A stretch of DNA of 64,000 nucleotides from an uncultured Aquimarina sp. (GTDB lineage Bacteria; Bacteroidota; Bacteroidia; Flavobacteriales; Flavobacteriaceae): contig NZ_CANLMP010000001.1 in the NCBI RefSeq assembly GCF_947492405.1, positions 186,001-250,000 of the forward strand, in the 5' to 3' direction. Position numbers and translations under genes: made by a program. Every line of letters begins with the position of its first letter. Position 1 is the stretch's first letter. The notes under the pieces are model-generated. The model saw only the letters and a list, made by a program, of their open reading frames with translations, ran no database searches and was not told the origin of the DNA. Positions 1 to 8,733 of this stretch are shown piece after piece.

Positions 1-115
1 AATGATAAATGAGTTGAAAAACTCAGGAAAATTGAAAAAAGGAGATAAAGTTGTTGCGATGGTTCCCGAGAGTGGACGTTTTTCATATTTTCATATTTTG
101 TTTACTGTGTGCTAA
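1..115 (+). CDS. 3' end of a beta-ketoacyl-ACP synthase III-like protein (partial)
   Basis: Only the last 37 codons are in the window, read from base 2 to the TAA at 113-115. The visible end contains GDKVVAMVPESGRFSY, which resembles the C-terminal strand of KAS III (FabH/DarB-like) condensing enzymes. In flexirubin and dialkylresorcinol loci a DarB-type KAS III sits beside DarA and makes the resorcinol half of the pigment, and the downstream genes fit that context. The stop codon overlaps the start of the next gene (TAATG), which indicates translational coupling. The catalytic Cys, His and Asn lie outside the window, so the assignment rests on the tail and on context. Confidence 0.6.
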   Translation, partial: MINELKNSGKLKKGDKVVAMVPESGRFSYFHILFTVC

Positions 116-570
116 TGGATAATCAATTAGAAAGTGATATAACAGATGTTGATTTCATAAAGAAGTTGATTCCACAAAAAGATCCTTTTGTGATGATTGA
201 TAAGTTATTGTATTTCGATACGGAAAAGGTTGTTTCTGGTTTAAAAATAACATCTGATAACATATTAACCTCGGATAAAAATTTTACAGAAGGAGGCCTT
301 ATAGAAAATATGGCACAAAGTATCGCTTTGCATAGAGGATATAGAGGATATATAAATCGTGGGAAAGACGAAAAACCTAAAACAGGGTTTATAGGTTCTA
401 TAAAACATGCTACTATTTATTCATTACCGAAAATAGGCACTGAACTTATAACTACCGTAGAAATCGTTGCGGAAATAATGCTTGTATCTTTAGTTAAAAT
501 CGAGGTGAATGATACAGAAGGAAATCTAATTGCTTCATCAGAGATGAAAACTATTATAGTAGATTCTTAG
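115..570 (+). CDS. hotdog-fold 3-hydroxyacyl-ACP dehydratase-like protein
   Basis: A 151-residue single hotdog domain. The N-terminal IPQKDPFVMIDKL matches the conserved opening of FabZ/ApeP-like dehydratases (P-x-R/K-x-P-F-x-x-x-D). The Glu-containing helix GGLIENMAQSIAL corresponds to the central hotdog helix. It probably dehydrates beta-hydroxyacyl-ACP intermediates while the polyene chain is being extended in the cytoplasm. I chose ATG at 115, which overlaps the preceding TAA, over a GTG six bases upstream because of the tight coupling. A second, shorter dehydratase-like gene occurs at 10728. A thioesterase of the same fold is possible, but the sequence looks more like the dehydratase. 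Confidence 0.75.
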   Translation: MDNQLESDITDVDFIKKLIPQKDPFVMIDKLLYFDTEKVVSGLKITSDNILTSDKNFTEGGLIENMAQSIALHRGYRGYINRGKDEKPKTGFIGSIKHATIYSLPKIGTELITTVEIVAEIMLVSLVKIEVNDTEGNLIASSEMKTIIVDS

Positions 571-598
571 TTTTGTGAATCCTTAACTTTTAAACACT

Positions 599-1000
599 AT
601 GAAGAAAGAAGACGTACCACAGGATGAAAGTAGCCTTTCTAAAGCAAATATTAGAGAGGTGGTATATGCAGTTGATCAAGATGGGAAGTATGGTAAAGCA
701 CTCAGTTCTGGTTGGGATGCAAAAACTATTGCATTGAACGAATCTTTAGAGTTGATAGAAGAACAGCTTCAGGAGACTATCCAAAAAATAAAACAAGGAG
801 AGCTTAGTCCAATAGCATATTATATGGAATTACAACGAATGGATGTTGTAGTGTTATCTGGATATGTTGGTTTTTGGCAATGGAAAGTAAAAAGACACTT
901 AAAAGCCAAAACATTTAAAAAACTAAGTAAAAAGAAGTTGGAAAAATATGCCGAAGCTTTCGAGATCTCTTTAGAAGAACTTAAAAATCCAAAGATTTGA
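599..1000 (+). CDS. conserved protein of unknown function in the pigment locus
   Basis: A 133-residue, highly charged, mainly helical protein with no signal peptide and no membrane segment. The central part (about residues 40-75) is rich in Glu, Gln and Leu and could form a coiled coil. A basic patch of Lys residues follows near residues 95-115. I do not recognise a domain. It lies between a dehydratase and a BtrH-like gene, and its TGA stop is overlapped by the next start (TTGA), so it belongs to the same transcription unit. A role as an accessory or scaffold protein for the polyene synthase is only a guess. Confidence 0.7.
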   Translation: MKKEDVPQDESSLSKANIREVVYAVDQDGKYGKALSSGWDAKTIALNESLELIEEQLQETIQKIKQGELSPIAYYMELQRMDVVVLSGYVGFWQWKVKRHLKAKTFKKLSKKKLEKYAEAFEISLEELKNPKI

Positions 1001-1995
1001 AAATAAACTTTGAACATAACCAATCCGCTCATTGCGAAAATGGAGTGGTTTCTAATTTATTAAATTATAATGGACTCAAGATAAGCGAACCAATGGTTTT
1101 TGGGATTGCTTCTGGAGTTTTCTTTATATATATACCTTTTGTAAAGGTGAATTTCGCACCTATGTTTAGTTTTAGACCTGTTCCTGGTTTTATTTTCTCT
1201 AGAGTAAGTAAAAGATTAGGTTTTAAGATTAAAAGACATAAGTTTAAATCTACAGAAAAAGCACAACAAACGTTAGATGTAGAGTTGTCAAAGAATAACC
1301 CGGTAGGTTTACAAGTAGGAGTATATAACCTGTCATATTTTCCTGATGAGTATCGTTTCCACTTTAATGCCCATAATCTGGTTGTTTATGGAAAAGAAGG
1401 AGATGATTATTTAATCAGTGATCCGGTAATGCCAGAAGTAACTACTTTGTCTTCTAGAGAATTAGAAAAAGTACGATTTGCTAAAGGTCCGTTTGCGCCT
1501 AACGGTCATATTTATTATCCTACACAATTGCCAGATCAGATTGATCTTAAAAAAGCAATTACTAAAGGGATGAAACAAGCATATAGACATATGTTAGCTC
1601 CGGTTCCATTAGTTGGTTATAGGGGGATTAGATATGTAGCAAAGAGAATTCGTAAATGGCCTGATAAGATTGGAGTAAAAAAGACAAATCATTACTTGGG
1701 TCAATTGGTACGTATGCAAGAAGAAATAGGAACTGGCGGTGGAGGTTTTCGATTTATTTTCGCTACGTTTTTGCAAGAAGCTTCTGTAATTATGGAAAAT
1801 TCTAGGCTCGCAGAACTTTCGAAGGAAATGACCGAAATTGGTGATCAATGGAGAGATTTTGCCATTGATGCTTCTAGGTTATATAAGAATAGAAGTAGAG
1901 AAACTGATGCATATAATAAAATTGCAGATAAGTTAGATGCGATTGCTCTGGCAGAGAGAGCTTTCTTTTTAGATCTTAAGAAAGCAATTAAATAG
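997..1995 (+). CDS. BtrH N-terminal domain protein (acyl-ACP transfer candidate)
   Basis: A 332-residue protein. The first half resembles the BtrH N-terminal family: an NQSAHCENG motif with a Cys near residue 13, a SEPMVFGIASG-like segment, and a later HNLVVYG segment. This is a papain-like arrangement of Cys and His. The second half (about 190-332) is helical and resembles the domain that usually follows BtrH_N. BtrH in butirosin biosynthesis transfers an acyl group from an acyl carrier protein to an amine; here the acceptor is unknown. The start is TTG at 997, overlapping the previous stop by four bases; no better start fits the conserved N-terminus. An ABC exporter follows immediately, so it may act on the substrate before export. 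Confidence 0.75.
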   Translation: MKINFEHNQSAHCENGVVSNLLNYNGLKISEPMVFGIASGVFFIYIPFVKVNFAPMFSFRPVPGFIFSRVSKRLGFKIKRHKFKSTEKAQQTLDVELSKNNPVGLQVGVYNLSYFPDEYRFHFNAHNLVVYGKEGDDYLISDPVMPEVTTLSSRELEKVRFAKGPFAPNGHIYYPTQLPDQIDLKKAITKGMKQAYRHMLAPVPLVGYRGIRYVAKRIRKWPDKIGVKKTNHYLGQLVRMQEEIGTGGGGFRFIFATFLQEASVIMENSRLAELSKEMTEIGDQWRDFAIDASRLYKNRSRETDAYNKIADKLDAIALAERAFFLDLKKAIK

Positions 1996-2002
1996 TTTTA
2001 AG

Positions 2003-2761
2003 ATGGATGCTACTCCTCTTATTCAAATAAAAAATATCTCTAAACAATATAAAGGTGCCGCTTTTCTTTCGTTAGATACTGTAAATTTAGAAATTAAAAG
2101 AGGAGAGGTATATGGTCTTCTGGGACCTAATGGAGCGGGAAAGACTACATTAATATCTATTTTATGTGGTTTGATTAAGCCAACTTCTGGAGAAGTATTG
2201 ATTGCTGGCAAGAGTTTTAGGACACAAGCTAAAGAAATTCGAAAGTCAATAGGTGTGGTACCTCAGGAGTATGCATTGTATCCAAAATTAACCGCAAAAG
2301 AGAATTTACTGTATTTTGGGAGTATGTTCGGAATGACAAAAACTGAATTGACACCAATTGTCTTATCTCATTTGGATCAGTTAGGATTGCTACCTTTTGC
2401 AGATAAAAAAATTAAAACATTTTCTGGTGGAATGAAAAGAAGAGTAAACCTTATTGCAGGAATACTTCATAACCCAGAATTATTATTTTTAGATGAACCT
2501 ACTGTAGGAGTAGATGTTCAGTCCAAACAGTCAATTACGACTAAACTTCAAGAATTAAATAAAGAAGGGACAACTATAATCTATACATCTCACCATCTAA
2601 GGGAAGCACAAGATTTGTGTTCTTTAGTAGGAATTATTGATTCAGGAAAAATTATAGCACAAAATACACCATCCAAATTAATTTCTGATACCAAGGATGC
2701 AAGAAATTTAGAAGACGTTTTTATAGAACTTACAGGAAGAGAACTTCGTGATTATGCATAG
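2003..2761 (+). CDS. ABC transporter ATP-binding protein
   Basis: A 252-residue nucleotide-binding subunit with all the signatures: Walker A GPNGAGKTT (about residues 41-49), a Q-loop VPQEYAL, the signature FSGGMKRRVNL, Walker B LLFLDEPTVGVD and the switch His in SHHLREA. It resembles the drug and polyketide exporter ATPases (DrrA/CcmA-like) that pair with ABC-2 permeases. The permease gene overlaps its end. In this locus it most likely powers export of the pigment or a precursor to the outer membrane. Confidence 0.93.
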   Translation: MDATPLIQIKNISKQYKGAAFLSLDTVNLEIKRGEVYGLLGPNGAGKTTLISILCGLIKPTSGEVLIAGKSFRTQAKEIRKSIGVVPQEYALYPKLTAKENLLYFGSMFGMTKTELTPIVLSHLDQLGLLPFADKKIKTFSGGMKRRVNLIAGILHNPELLFLDEPTVGVDVQSKQSITTKLQELNKEGTTIIYTSHHLREAQDLCSLVGIIDSGKIIAQNTPSKLISDTKDARNLEDVFIELTGRELRDYA

Positions 2762-4043
2762 ATTTTTAGCTTCCATAAAAAAAGAGTTTTTATTGCTTCT
2801 AAGGGATCCTGGAGGGTTGATTATTTTGTTTATAATGCCAATTATATTGGTAGTTGCGATTACATTGATTCAGGATGCTACTTTTAAATCAATTTCAAGT
2901 AACTCTATCGAAATTCTATTGGTAGATAATGATAAAGGAAAGTTATCAAGTGAAATTCGAAAAAGCTTTTCTGAAATAGAGTTTCTGGAACCTATTTCAG
3001 AAATAGATAATAACCTTTTAACAGAAGAAAAAGCAAGTCTTCTTGTGGCTTCTGGAGACTATCAACTGGCAGTTGTTATTCCTAAAGGATTGAGTGATGA
3101 ACTACAGAAACAAATAGATAAAAACATAACTAAAATTCTTGAAGAGTTTGAAGGAGTAGCTGATTCTTTAAAAGTAGAAGATGTTCAAGAAAAACTACCG
3201 AGTAAGGTAGTGAAGTTGTATTTTGATCCTATAACACAAGAAACTTTTAGAAGTTCTGTGATATTTGCAGTAGATAAATTGGTGGCGAGCATTGAGACTA
3301 AATCTATTTACGAAGCTTTCGAAAAAGAATTAGGAGAATCAGAAAGTCTTAAGTCTTTTAATCGAGATAATTTTGTAAAATATGAACAGATAAACCCTTC
3401 TTTATCAGGAGAATCAATTTTGCCTAACTCTGTACAACATAACATACCGGCTTGGACTTTGTTTGCTATTTTCTTTATGATTTTACCATTATCATTGAAT
3501 CTTGTACATGAAAAAGGACAAGGAACATTTGTTCGTTTACAAACTACGCCTATCAATTACTTAACAATTATAGCGGGTAAGGCATTTTTGTTTCTATTCG
3601 TAAGCTTATTACAGTTTACCTTGATTTTGTTATTAGGGATTTATGTGTTTCCGAAATTAGGGTTGCCTATTTTAGATTTGGGAGATAATCTGGGATTGTT
3701 ATATCTTGTAGCTTTATCTTCGGGATTAGGAGCTATTGGTTTAGGGATCTTATTAGGAACAGTCTTTAGTTCGCATGAACAAGCAGCTCCTTTTGGAGCC
3801 GTATTGGTTGTTTTGTTGGCTGCAATTGGAGGAGTTTGGGTTCCTGTGTTTGCAATGCCTGATACGATGCAACTCATAGCTAAAATTTCTCCTATGAACT
3901 GGGGATTAGAGGCTTTTTATGATTGTTTTTTAAGAAAAGGTAGTTTGATAGATATTCTTCCCGAAATTGGTTTGTTAATTGGGTTTTTTATTAGTACTAT
4001 CGTAATCGCTATACTATACTATGAAAAGAAAAAGGCGGTCTAA
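2754..4043 (+). CDS. ABC-2 type transporter permease
   Basis: About 429 residues. One N-terminal membrane helix (about residues 20-42) is followed by a large extracytoplasmic domain and a C-terminal block of five or six helices (about 225-425), the usual ABC2_membrane_3 layout. The opening HRFLASIKKEFLLLLRDP is the typical cytoplasmic start of this family. I chose ATG 2754; a GTG at 2748 in the same frame is an alternative. It overlaps the ATPase gene and is itself overlapped by the thioesterase gene, so all three are probably translated in a coupled way. It should form a homodimer with the ATPase for export from the inner membrane. Confidence 0.9.
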   Translation: MHRFLASIKKEFLLLLRDPGGLIILFIMPIILVVAITLIQDATFKSISSNSIEILLVDNDKGKLSSEIRKSFSEIEFLEPISEIDNNLLTEEKASLLVASGDYQLAVVIPKGLSDELQKQIDKNITKILEEFEGVADSLKVEDVQEKLPSKVVKLYFDPITQETFRSSVIFAVDKLVASIETKSIYEAFEKELGESESLKSFNRDNFVKYEQINPSLSGESILPNSVQHNIPAWTLFAIFFMILPLSLNLVHEKGQGTFVRLQTTPINYLTIIAGKAFLFLFVSLLQFTLILLLGIYVFPKLGLPILDLGDNLGLLYLVALSSGLGAIGLGILLGTVFSSHEQAAPFGAVLVVLLAAIGGVWVPVFAMPDTMQLIAKISPMNWGLEAFYDCFLRKGSLIDILPEIGLLIGFFISTIVIAILYYEKKKAV

Positions 4044-4467
4044 AGAAATTATAACCGATATCAAACATGTCCATGAGGTAAGGGTCAGATTTAATGACTG
4101 TGATCCTTTAAGCATCGTTTGGCATGGTATATATATAACCTATTTTGAAGAAGGACGCGAAGCTTTTGGGCGAAGTCATGGTCTTTCATATCTTCATTTT
4201 AAAGATAATGATTATGTAACACCAATTGTTAATTCTAATTGTAATCATAAATTACCTCTTAAGTACGGAGATATTGCTACAGTAGAAACAGTATATGTAG
4301 ATAGTCCCGCTGCGAAAATGATTTTTAGATATAATGTATATAATCAAAACAAAGAACTAGTTTGTGTAGGGGAAACAACGCAGGTATTCTTGGATATGGA
4401 TGGTAATATGTCTCTTACTATTCCTGAGTTTTTTCTTGATTGGAAACGTAAAGTAGGATTATTATGA
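4021..4467 (+). CDS. acyl-CoA/ACP thioesterase (4-hydroxybenzoyl-CoA thioesterase family)
   Basis: A 148-residue hotdog thioesterase. The motif VRFNDCDPLSIVWHGIYITYFEEGRE carries the conserved Asp of the 4HBT family followed by the H-x-x-Y segment, here D-C-D-P rather than the more usual D-x-D-xx-G. It probably releases chains from the carrier protein or edits misprimed intermediates during polyene synthesis. The gene overlaps the permease end by 23 bases, and its TGA is overlapped by the following ketosynthase start. Confidence 0.85.
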   Translation: MKRKRRSKEIITDIKHVHEVRVRFNDCDPLSIVWHGIYITYFEEGREAFGRSHGLSYLHFKDNDYVTPIVNSNCNHKLPLKYGDIATVETVYVDSPAAKMIFRYNVYNQNKELVCVGETTQVFLDMDGNMSLTIPEFFLDWKRKVGLL

Positions 4468-5603
4468 AAAAAGTCTACTTAATTGCTGATAATATAATTT
4501 CTCCACTTGGGTTTTCTACTGAAGAAAATATAGAAAATCTTCGTTTAAATAAGACCGGAATCAAAAAAGTGGATGATGATGATATTTGGTCAAAACCATT
4601 TTTTGGAGCAGTGATTGATAACGATAAACTTTCTGTAGCTTGGAATACAATCTCAAATGATTCGGTATATACGAAGTTAGAGAAGATGATGTTATTATCT
4701 GTTTCTAAACTACTAACAGAGAATCCTTCTTTAGATATTACTAAATGTGGAGTTATTATTTCTACTACAAAAGGAAATATTAATAGTCTGAGAGGTGACT
4801 CTGATGAGAAGGCCTATTTGGCAAGTATTTCCAAAACTGTTCAGCGTTATTTTAAATTAGATCATACGCCGGTGATCTTATCTAATGCCTGTATCTCTGG
4901 AGGATTAGCTCTGGCTGTTGGAAAGCGGATGATTCAGTCAGAACTTTTTGAAGACGTAGTGGTAATAGGAGGAGATTTACTCTCTGAGTTTACACTTTCT
5001 GGTTTCTTTTCTTTTCAAGCCGTAAGTACTGCACCTTGTAAACCTTTTTGTAAAAACAGGACGGGTATAAGTTTAGGAGAAGCAGCAGCAAGTGCATGGT
5101 TGAGCTCTAATAAAAAGAATGTAACAGAAGAAGCGATCAGTATTACCGGAGATGCTTCCGCTAATGATGCGAATCATATTTCTGGACCTTCACGAACAGG
5201 TGAAGGATTATTTATTAGTATTACTAAAGCTTTAAAAGAAGCAGGTATAGAGAGTAATCAGATTGATTATATTACTGCGCATGGTACGGCAACTCCGTAT
5301 AATGATGAAATGGAAGCTATTGCTTTTAATAGAGCAGGAATGAAAAGTGTTCCTATTAATAGTCTAAAAGGATATTATGGACATACATTAGGAGCTTCAG
5401 CATTAATAGAAAGTATCATAGCTAGACATTGTCTAATTAATAATGAGCTCTTCGCTTCTTTAGGTTTTGAAGAATTAGGAGTTTCAGAACCAATTAATGT
5501 AATTGATAAGAATCATAAAAAAGAATTGAAAAGGGTTCTTAAAACGGCATCTGGCTTTGGTGGATGTAACGTTGCACTGATTATTGAAAAAGAAGTATCG
5601 TGA
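4464..5603 (+). CDS. beta-ketoacyl-ACP synthase (KAS I/II type)
   Basis: A 379-residue condensing enzyme with the complete Cys-His-His set: C143 in LSNACISGG, H273 in AHGTATPYND and H307 in GYYGHTLGAS. The C-terminal ASGFGGCN loop is also present. The N-terminal half is more divergent and shorter than in housekeeping FabF. Aryl-polyene and flexirubin loci carry several such synthases that act iteratively on carrier-bound substrates. It starts with ATG overlapping the upstream TGA, and its own stop overlaps the GTG of the next gene. Confidence 0.88.
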   Translation: MKKVYLIADNIISPLGFSTEENIENLRLNKTGIKKVDDDDIWSKPFFGAVIDNDKLSVAWNTISNDSVYTKLEKMMLLSVSKLLTENPSLDITKCGVIISTTKGNINSLRGDSDEKAYLASISKTVQRYFKLDHTPVILSNACISGGLALAVGKRMIQSELFEDVVVIGGDLLSEFTLSGFFSFQAVSTAPCKPFCKNRTGISLGEAAASAWLSSNKKNVTEEAISITGDASANDANHISGPSRTGEGLFISITKALKEAGIESNQIDYITAHGTATPYNDEMEAIAFNRAGMKSVPINSLKGYYGHTLGASALIESIIARHCLINNELFASLGFEELGVSEPINVIDKNHKKELKRVLKTASGFGGCNVALIIEKEVS

Positions 5604-6214
5604 TTAAAGAAAAATATTATATATCAGATTTTTGTTCGATTCGAGATAAAAAGATCTTTAAGAATGGAGATCAACTACATATTGATTTAGAATCAGATAA
5701 TCTGAAGGATTTTGCAAAAGGAGTTTATAAATTTTTAGAATTAAAATATCCAAAATTTCACAAAATGGATGAGTTGTGTAAGTTAGGGTTTTTAGCGTCA
5801 GAAGTTTTATTAAAAGACAGAGAAAAAGTAGACCGAGATACCGCACTTGTATTATCTAATAGATCATCAAGTCTTGATACGGATAGAAAACATCAAATAA
5901 GTATTCAGGATCGTGAAGATTTTTATCCATCCCCAGCGGTTTTTGTGTATACACTTCCCAATATTATTATGGGAGAGATAAGTATTAAGAATAATCTTAA
6001 AAGTGAGAATGCATTTTTTGTAACAGAAAATTTTGATACCGATTTTATGTCTAATTATTCTAAAATTTTAATGAATACCGGAAAAGCCAGCAATGTTATT
6101 TGTGGCTGGGTAGATTTGGATAATGATAAATATGACGTATTTTTGGCTTTTCTTTCAAAAAAAGGTGAAAAAGAGCTAACAAAAGAGGAATTAAATAATT
6201 TATATAATCAATAG
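5600..6214 (+). CDS. short degenerate ketosynthase-like protein
   Basis: A 204-residue protein read from GTG at 5600 (overlapping the previous TGA). The segment around residues 75-130 (DTALVLSNRSSSLDTD, then YPSPAVFVYTLPNIIMGEIS) resembles the N-terminal thiolase-fold half of ketosynthases. The nucleophile position is occupied by non-Cys residues, and the His-containing C-terminal half is missing, so it cannot condense on its own. It probably acts as a partner subunit of a neighbouring ketosynthase, in the way KSbeta/CLF subunits do. The tail continues past the similarity without a recognised domain. It is a regular, intact gene in an overlapping operon rather than an obvious pseudogene. Confidence 0.75.
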   Translation: MIKEKYYISDFCSIRDKKIFKNGDQLHIDLESDNLKDFAKGVYKFLELKYPKFHKMDELCKLGFLASEVLLKDREKVDRDTALVLSNRSSSLDTDRKHQISIQDREDFYPSPAVFVYTLPNIIMGEISIKNNLKSENAFFVTENFDTDFMSNYSKILMNTGKASNVICGWVDLDNDKYDVFLAFLSKKGEKELTKEELNNLYNQ

Positions 6215-6216
6215 GT

Positions 6217-6474
6217 ATGGCTGAATTAAGAGAAGAGCTAAAAGAGAAATTAATAGAGCAATTAAGTCTTGAGGATGTAGAGGTAAGTGAAATAGGAGAT
6301 GATGATCCTCTTTTTGGAGACGGTTTAGGATTAGATTCTATTGATGCACTTGAACTAATTGTATTATTAGAAAAAGACTATGGGATTAAGTTGAAAGACC
6401 CAAAGGAAGGTAAAGCTATATTTGAATCTATTGGCGTAATGGCTGATTATATTTCAAAACACCGTACAAAGTAA
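6217..6474 (+). CDS. acyl carrier protein
   Basis: An 85-residue acidic helical protein with the phosphopantetheine attachment motif GLDSIDALEL (Ser near residue 41). It carries the growing polyene on its 4'-phosphopantetheine arm. It lies two bases after the degenerate ketosynthase and one base before the next ketosynthase, so it should be made together with its client enzymes. Its size matches the short dedicated carriers of aryl-polyene loci (ApeE/ApeF type). A phosphopantetheinyl transferase is not seen in this window. Confidence 0.93.
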   Translation: MAELREELKEKLIEQLSLEDVEVSEIGDDDPLFGDGLGLDSIDALELIVLLEKDYGIKLKDPKEGKAIFESIGVMADYISKHRTK

Positions 6475-6475
6475 T

Positions 6476-7672
6476 ATGAACAAAGGCATTGCCATTACTG
6501 GTATGGGTATAATATCTTCAATCGGAAACACGGTTGAAGAAAATCTTAATGCTTTAAAATCAGTGTCTCCTGGAATTTCCAGAGTGGAGATGTTGCAAAC
6601 TCGTCATAGTGATCAAATTATGGTTGGGGAGATAAAAAAAACCAACAGTGTCTTAGAAGAAGAATTAGGTTTACAACCTTTACATAGTTTTTCTAGAACA
6701 GCTATGATTGGTGCTATCGCTGCAAAAGAGGCATTAGAGGATGCGCAGATTTCGGATGTAAATAAATATAGAACTGGTTTTGTTTCAGGAACCAGTGTGG
6801 GTGGAATGGATACTACCGAAAAACATTATTTAGAGTATACAGAAATTGAAGATAATAGAAGATTCATTCGGGCACAACATGCTGGATTTACTACGCAATC
6901 TATTTCTAATTATCTAGGAATAAATGGGTATGTTTCTACTATAAGTACGGCCTGTTCTTCAGCAGCAAATGCAATAATGCTTGGAGCACGTATGATTCAA
7001 GCGGGTAAGATAGATAGAATGATTGTTGGAGGAACCGATGCTTTGTCTAAGTTTACGATAAATGGTTTTGGTACTTTAATGATTTTGTCGGATTCAGAGT
7101 GTACTCCTTTTGACGATAATAGGAAAGGATTGAACCTAGGAGAAGCAGCAGCATTTTTGGTGTTGGAAAGTGATTCGGTGGTTGAAAAAGAAAATAAAAA
7201 AGTACTCGGTCGTGTTGCTGGTTGGGCAAATGCTAACGATGCTTATCACCAAACAGCTTCGTCATCCGATGGAGAAGGCGCATTTCTTGCTATGAATAAA
7301 GCATTGAAAATTGCCAATATGACTGCTAAGGATATTGATTATGTAAATGCTCATGGAACTGCAACTCCTAATAATGATTTATCAGAAGGTGTAGCTATGA
7401 CTAGAATTTTTGGAGAAGAAGATACTCCGCTATTCAGTTCTACAAAGGCGTTTACAGGACATACACTAGCAGCTGCAGGTTCTGTAGAAGCGGTTTATTC
7501 TCTTTTATCGCTGAAGGAAAATCTAATTTTCCCGAACTTGAATTTTAAAACTAAAATGAAAGAGTTTTCATTAGTCCCACAAACTGAATTGGTTTCTAAA
7601 GAAGTAAAAACTATTTTATCCAATTCTTTTGGTTTTGGAGGCAATTGTTCCACTTTAATCTTTACAAAATAA
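6476..7672 (+). CDS. beta-ketoacyl-ACP synthase II (FabF-like)
   Basis: A 398-residue, full-length KAS II with C160 in STACSSAANA, H293 in AHGTATPNND and H329 in FTGHTLAAAG. The FGFGG loop lies near the C-terminus. It is the best-conserved ketosynthase of the locus and presumably the catalytic alpha subunit of the polyene synthase. The next gene, which overlaps its stop codon, encodes a chain-length-factor-like partner lacking the nucleophile, so the pair resembles a type II KS/CLF heterodimer. Confidence 0.93.
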   Translation: MNKGIAITGMGIISSIGNTVEENLNALKSVSPGISRVEMLQTRHSDQIMVGEIKKTNSVLEEELGLQPLHSFSRTAMIGAIAAKEALEDAQISDVNKYRTGFVSGTSVGGMDTTEKHYLEYTEIEDNRRFIRAQHAGFTTQSISNYLGINGYVSTISTACSSAANAIMLGARMIQAGKIDRMIVGGTDALSKFTINGFGTLMILSDSECTPFDDNRKGLNLGEAAAFLVLESDSVVEKENKKVLGRVAGWANANDAYHQTASSSDGEGAFLAMNKALKIANMTAKDIDYVNAHGTATPNNDLSEGVAMTRIFGEEDTPLFSSTKAFTGHTLAAAGSVEAVYSLLSLKENLIFPNLNFKTKMKEFSLVPQTELVSKEVKTILSNSFGFGGNCSTLIFTK

Positions 7673-8733
7673 TGAGCGATTGTTTTATTAATGGTATTGC
7701 TAGCATTTCTGCGCAGCCGACGACGGATCCAGATATGTTTTTAGAGGAATTAATTTCTTACCACGAAAATATATTTAGATGTCACGATCCTAATTATAAA
7801 GATTATATAAAGCCAGCAGCTATGAGACGAATGTCTAAATCTGTAAAGATGGGTGTTACAACTGCGTCAATGGCTTTAAAAGATTCTGGAGTAGAAATAC
7901 CTGATGCGATAATTACAGGTACAGGAATGGGGTGTAAACAAGATTCCGAGAAATTTTTAGAAAACATTCTTCATAATGATGAGCAGTTTTTAACACCAAC
8001 ACTGTTTATTCAATCGACACATAATACTGTTGGGGGTCAAGTAGCATTGGGATTAGGATGTAAAGCGTATAACGTTACTTATGTTCAAGGAGCAGCTTCG
8101 TTTGAAACTTCTGTAATGGACGCTCAGCTAATGTTATCAGAAGAATCTGGCAAAAATATCTTAGTTGGAGGTATTGATGAAATTGCTAAAAACTCTACTT
8201 TACTACATAAATTAGATGGTCAAATTAAAGAAGAAGATATTGATATAATTACCTTATTGGACTCAAATACATCCGGTACAGTTGCAAGTGAAGGTGCTAC
8301 ATTTATGGTTTTAGGTGCAAAAACTGATAAAAGTTTAGCTAATATTATTGATGTAGAAACTATAAGTGAAGCAACACCAGATGAAATAAAAGCAGATATT
8401 GAAAAATTTCTTTTGCGTCAAGGGTTATCTGTAGATGATATAGACGCCGTAGTTTTGGGTAATAATGGAGATATAAAATACGATAATTACTATAAAAACT
8501 TACAATCTTCGATTTTTTCAAATATAGAACAACTATGTTATAAGCATTTGATAGGTGATTATTATGTTGCTTCTAGTTTTGGTTTTTGGCTTGCTTGTAA
8601 AATTTTTGCAACTAATCAGATACCTTCTGTCTTAAAGGTTAATGATGTTACAGCAAAGAATCATAATAATGTACTTTTGTATAATCAATATCTAGGAAAA
8701 AATCATAGTATTGCGTTGTTGCAACGATGCTAA
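7672..8733 (+). CDS. ketosynthase chain-length-factor-like protein (no active-site Cys)
   Basis: About 353 residues with a thiolase-like ketosynthase fold (IITGTGMGCKQDSEKFLEN, then QSTHNTVGGQVAL). Where an active ketosynthase has its Cys, the sequence reads TYVQGAASFE, so by hand alignment Gln139 replaces the nucleophile, as in KSbeta/chain length factors of type II polyketide synthases. It probably pairs with the FabF-like protein just upstream and sets polyene length. I chose ATG 7672, which overlaps the upstream TAA, in preference to an earlier in-frame ATG at 7645 that lies inside the ketosynthase gene. The next gene overlaps its last seven bases. Confidence 0.85.
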   Translation: MSDCFINGIASISAQPTTDPDMFLEELISYHENIFRCHDPNYKDYIKPAAMRRMSKSVKMGVTTASMALKDSGVEIPDAIITGTGMGCKQDSEKFLENILHNDEQFLTPTLFIQSTHNTVGGQVALGLGCKAYNVTYVQGAASFETSVMDAQLMLSEESGKNILVGGIDEIAKNSTLLHKLDGQIKEEDIDIITLLDSNTSGTVASEGATFMVLGAKTDKSLANIIDVETISEATPDEIKADIEKFLLRQGLSVDDIDAVVLGNNGDIKYDNYYKNLQSSIFSNIEQLCYKHLIGDYYVASSFGFWLACKIFATNQIPSVLKVNDVTAKNHNNVLLYNQYLGKNHSIALLQRC

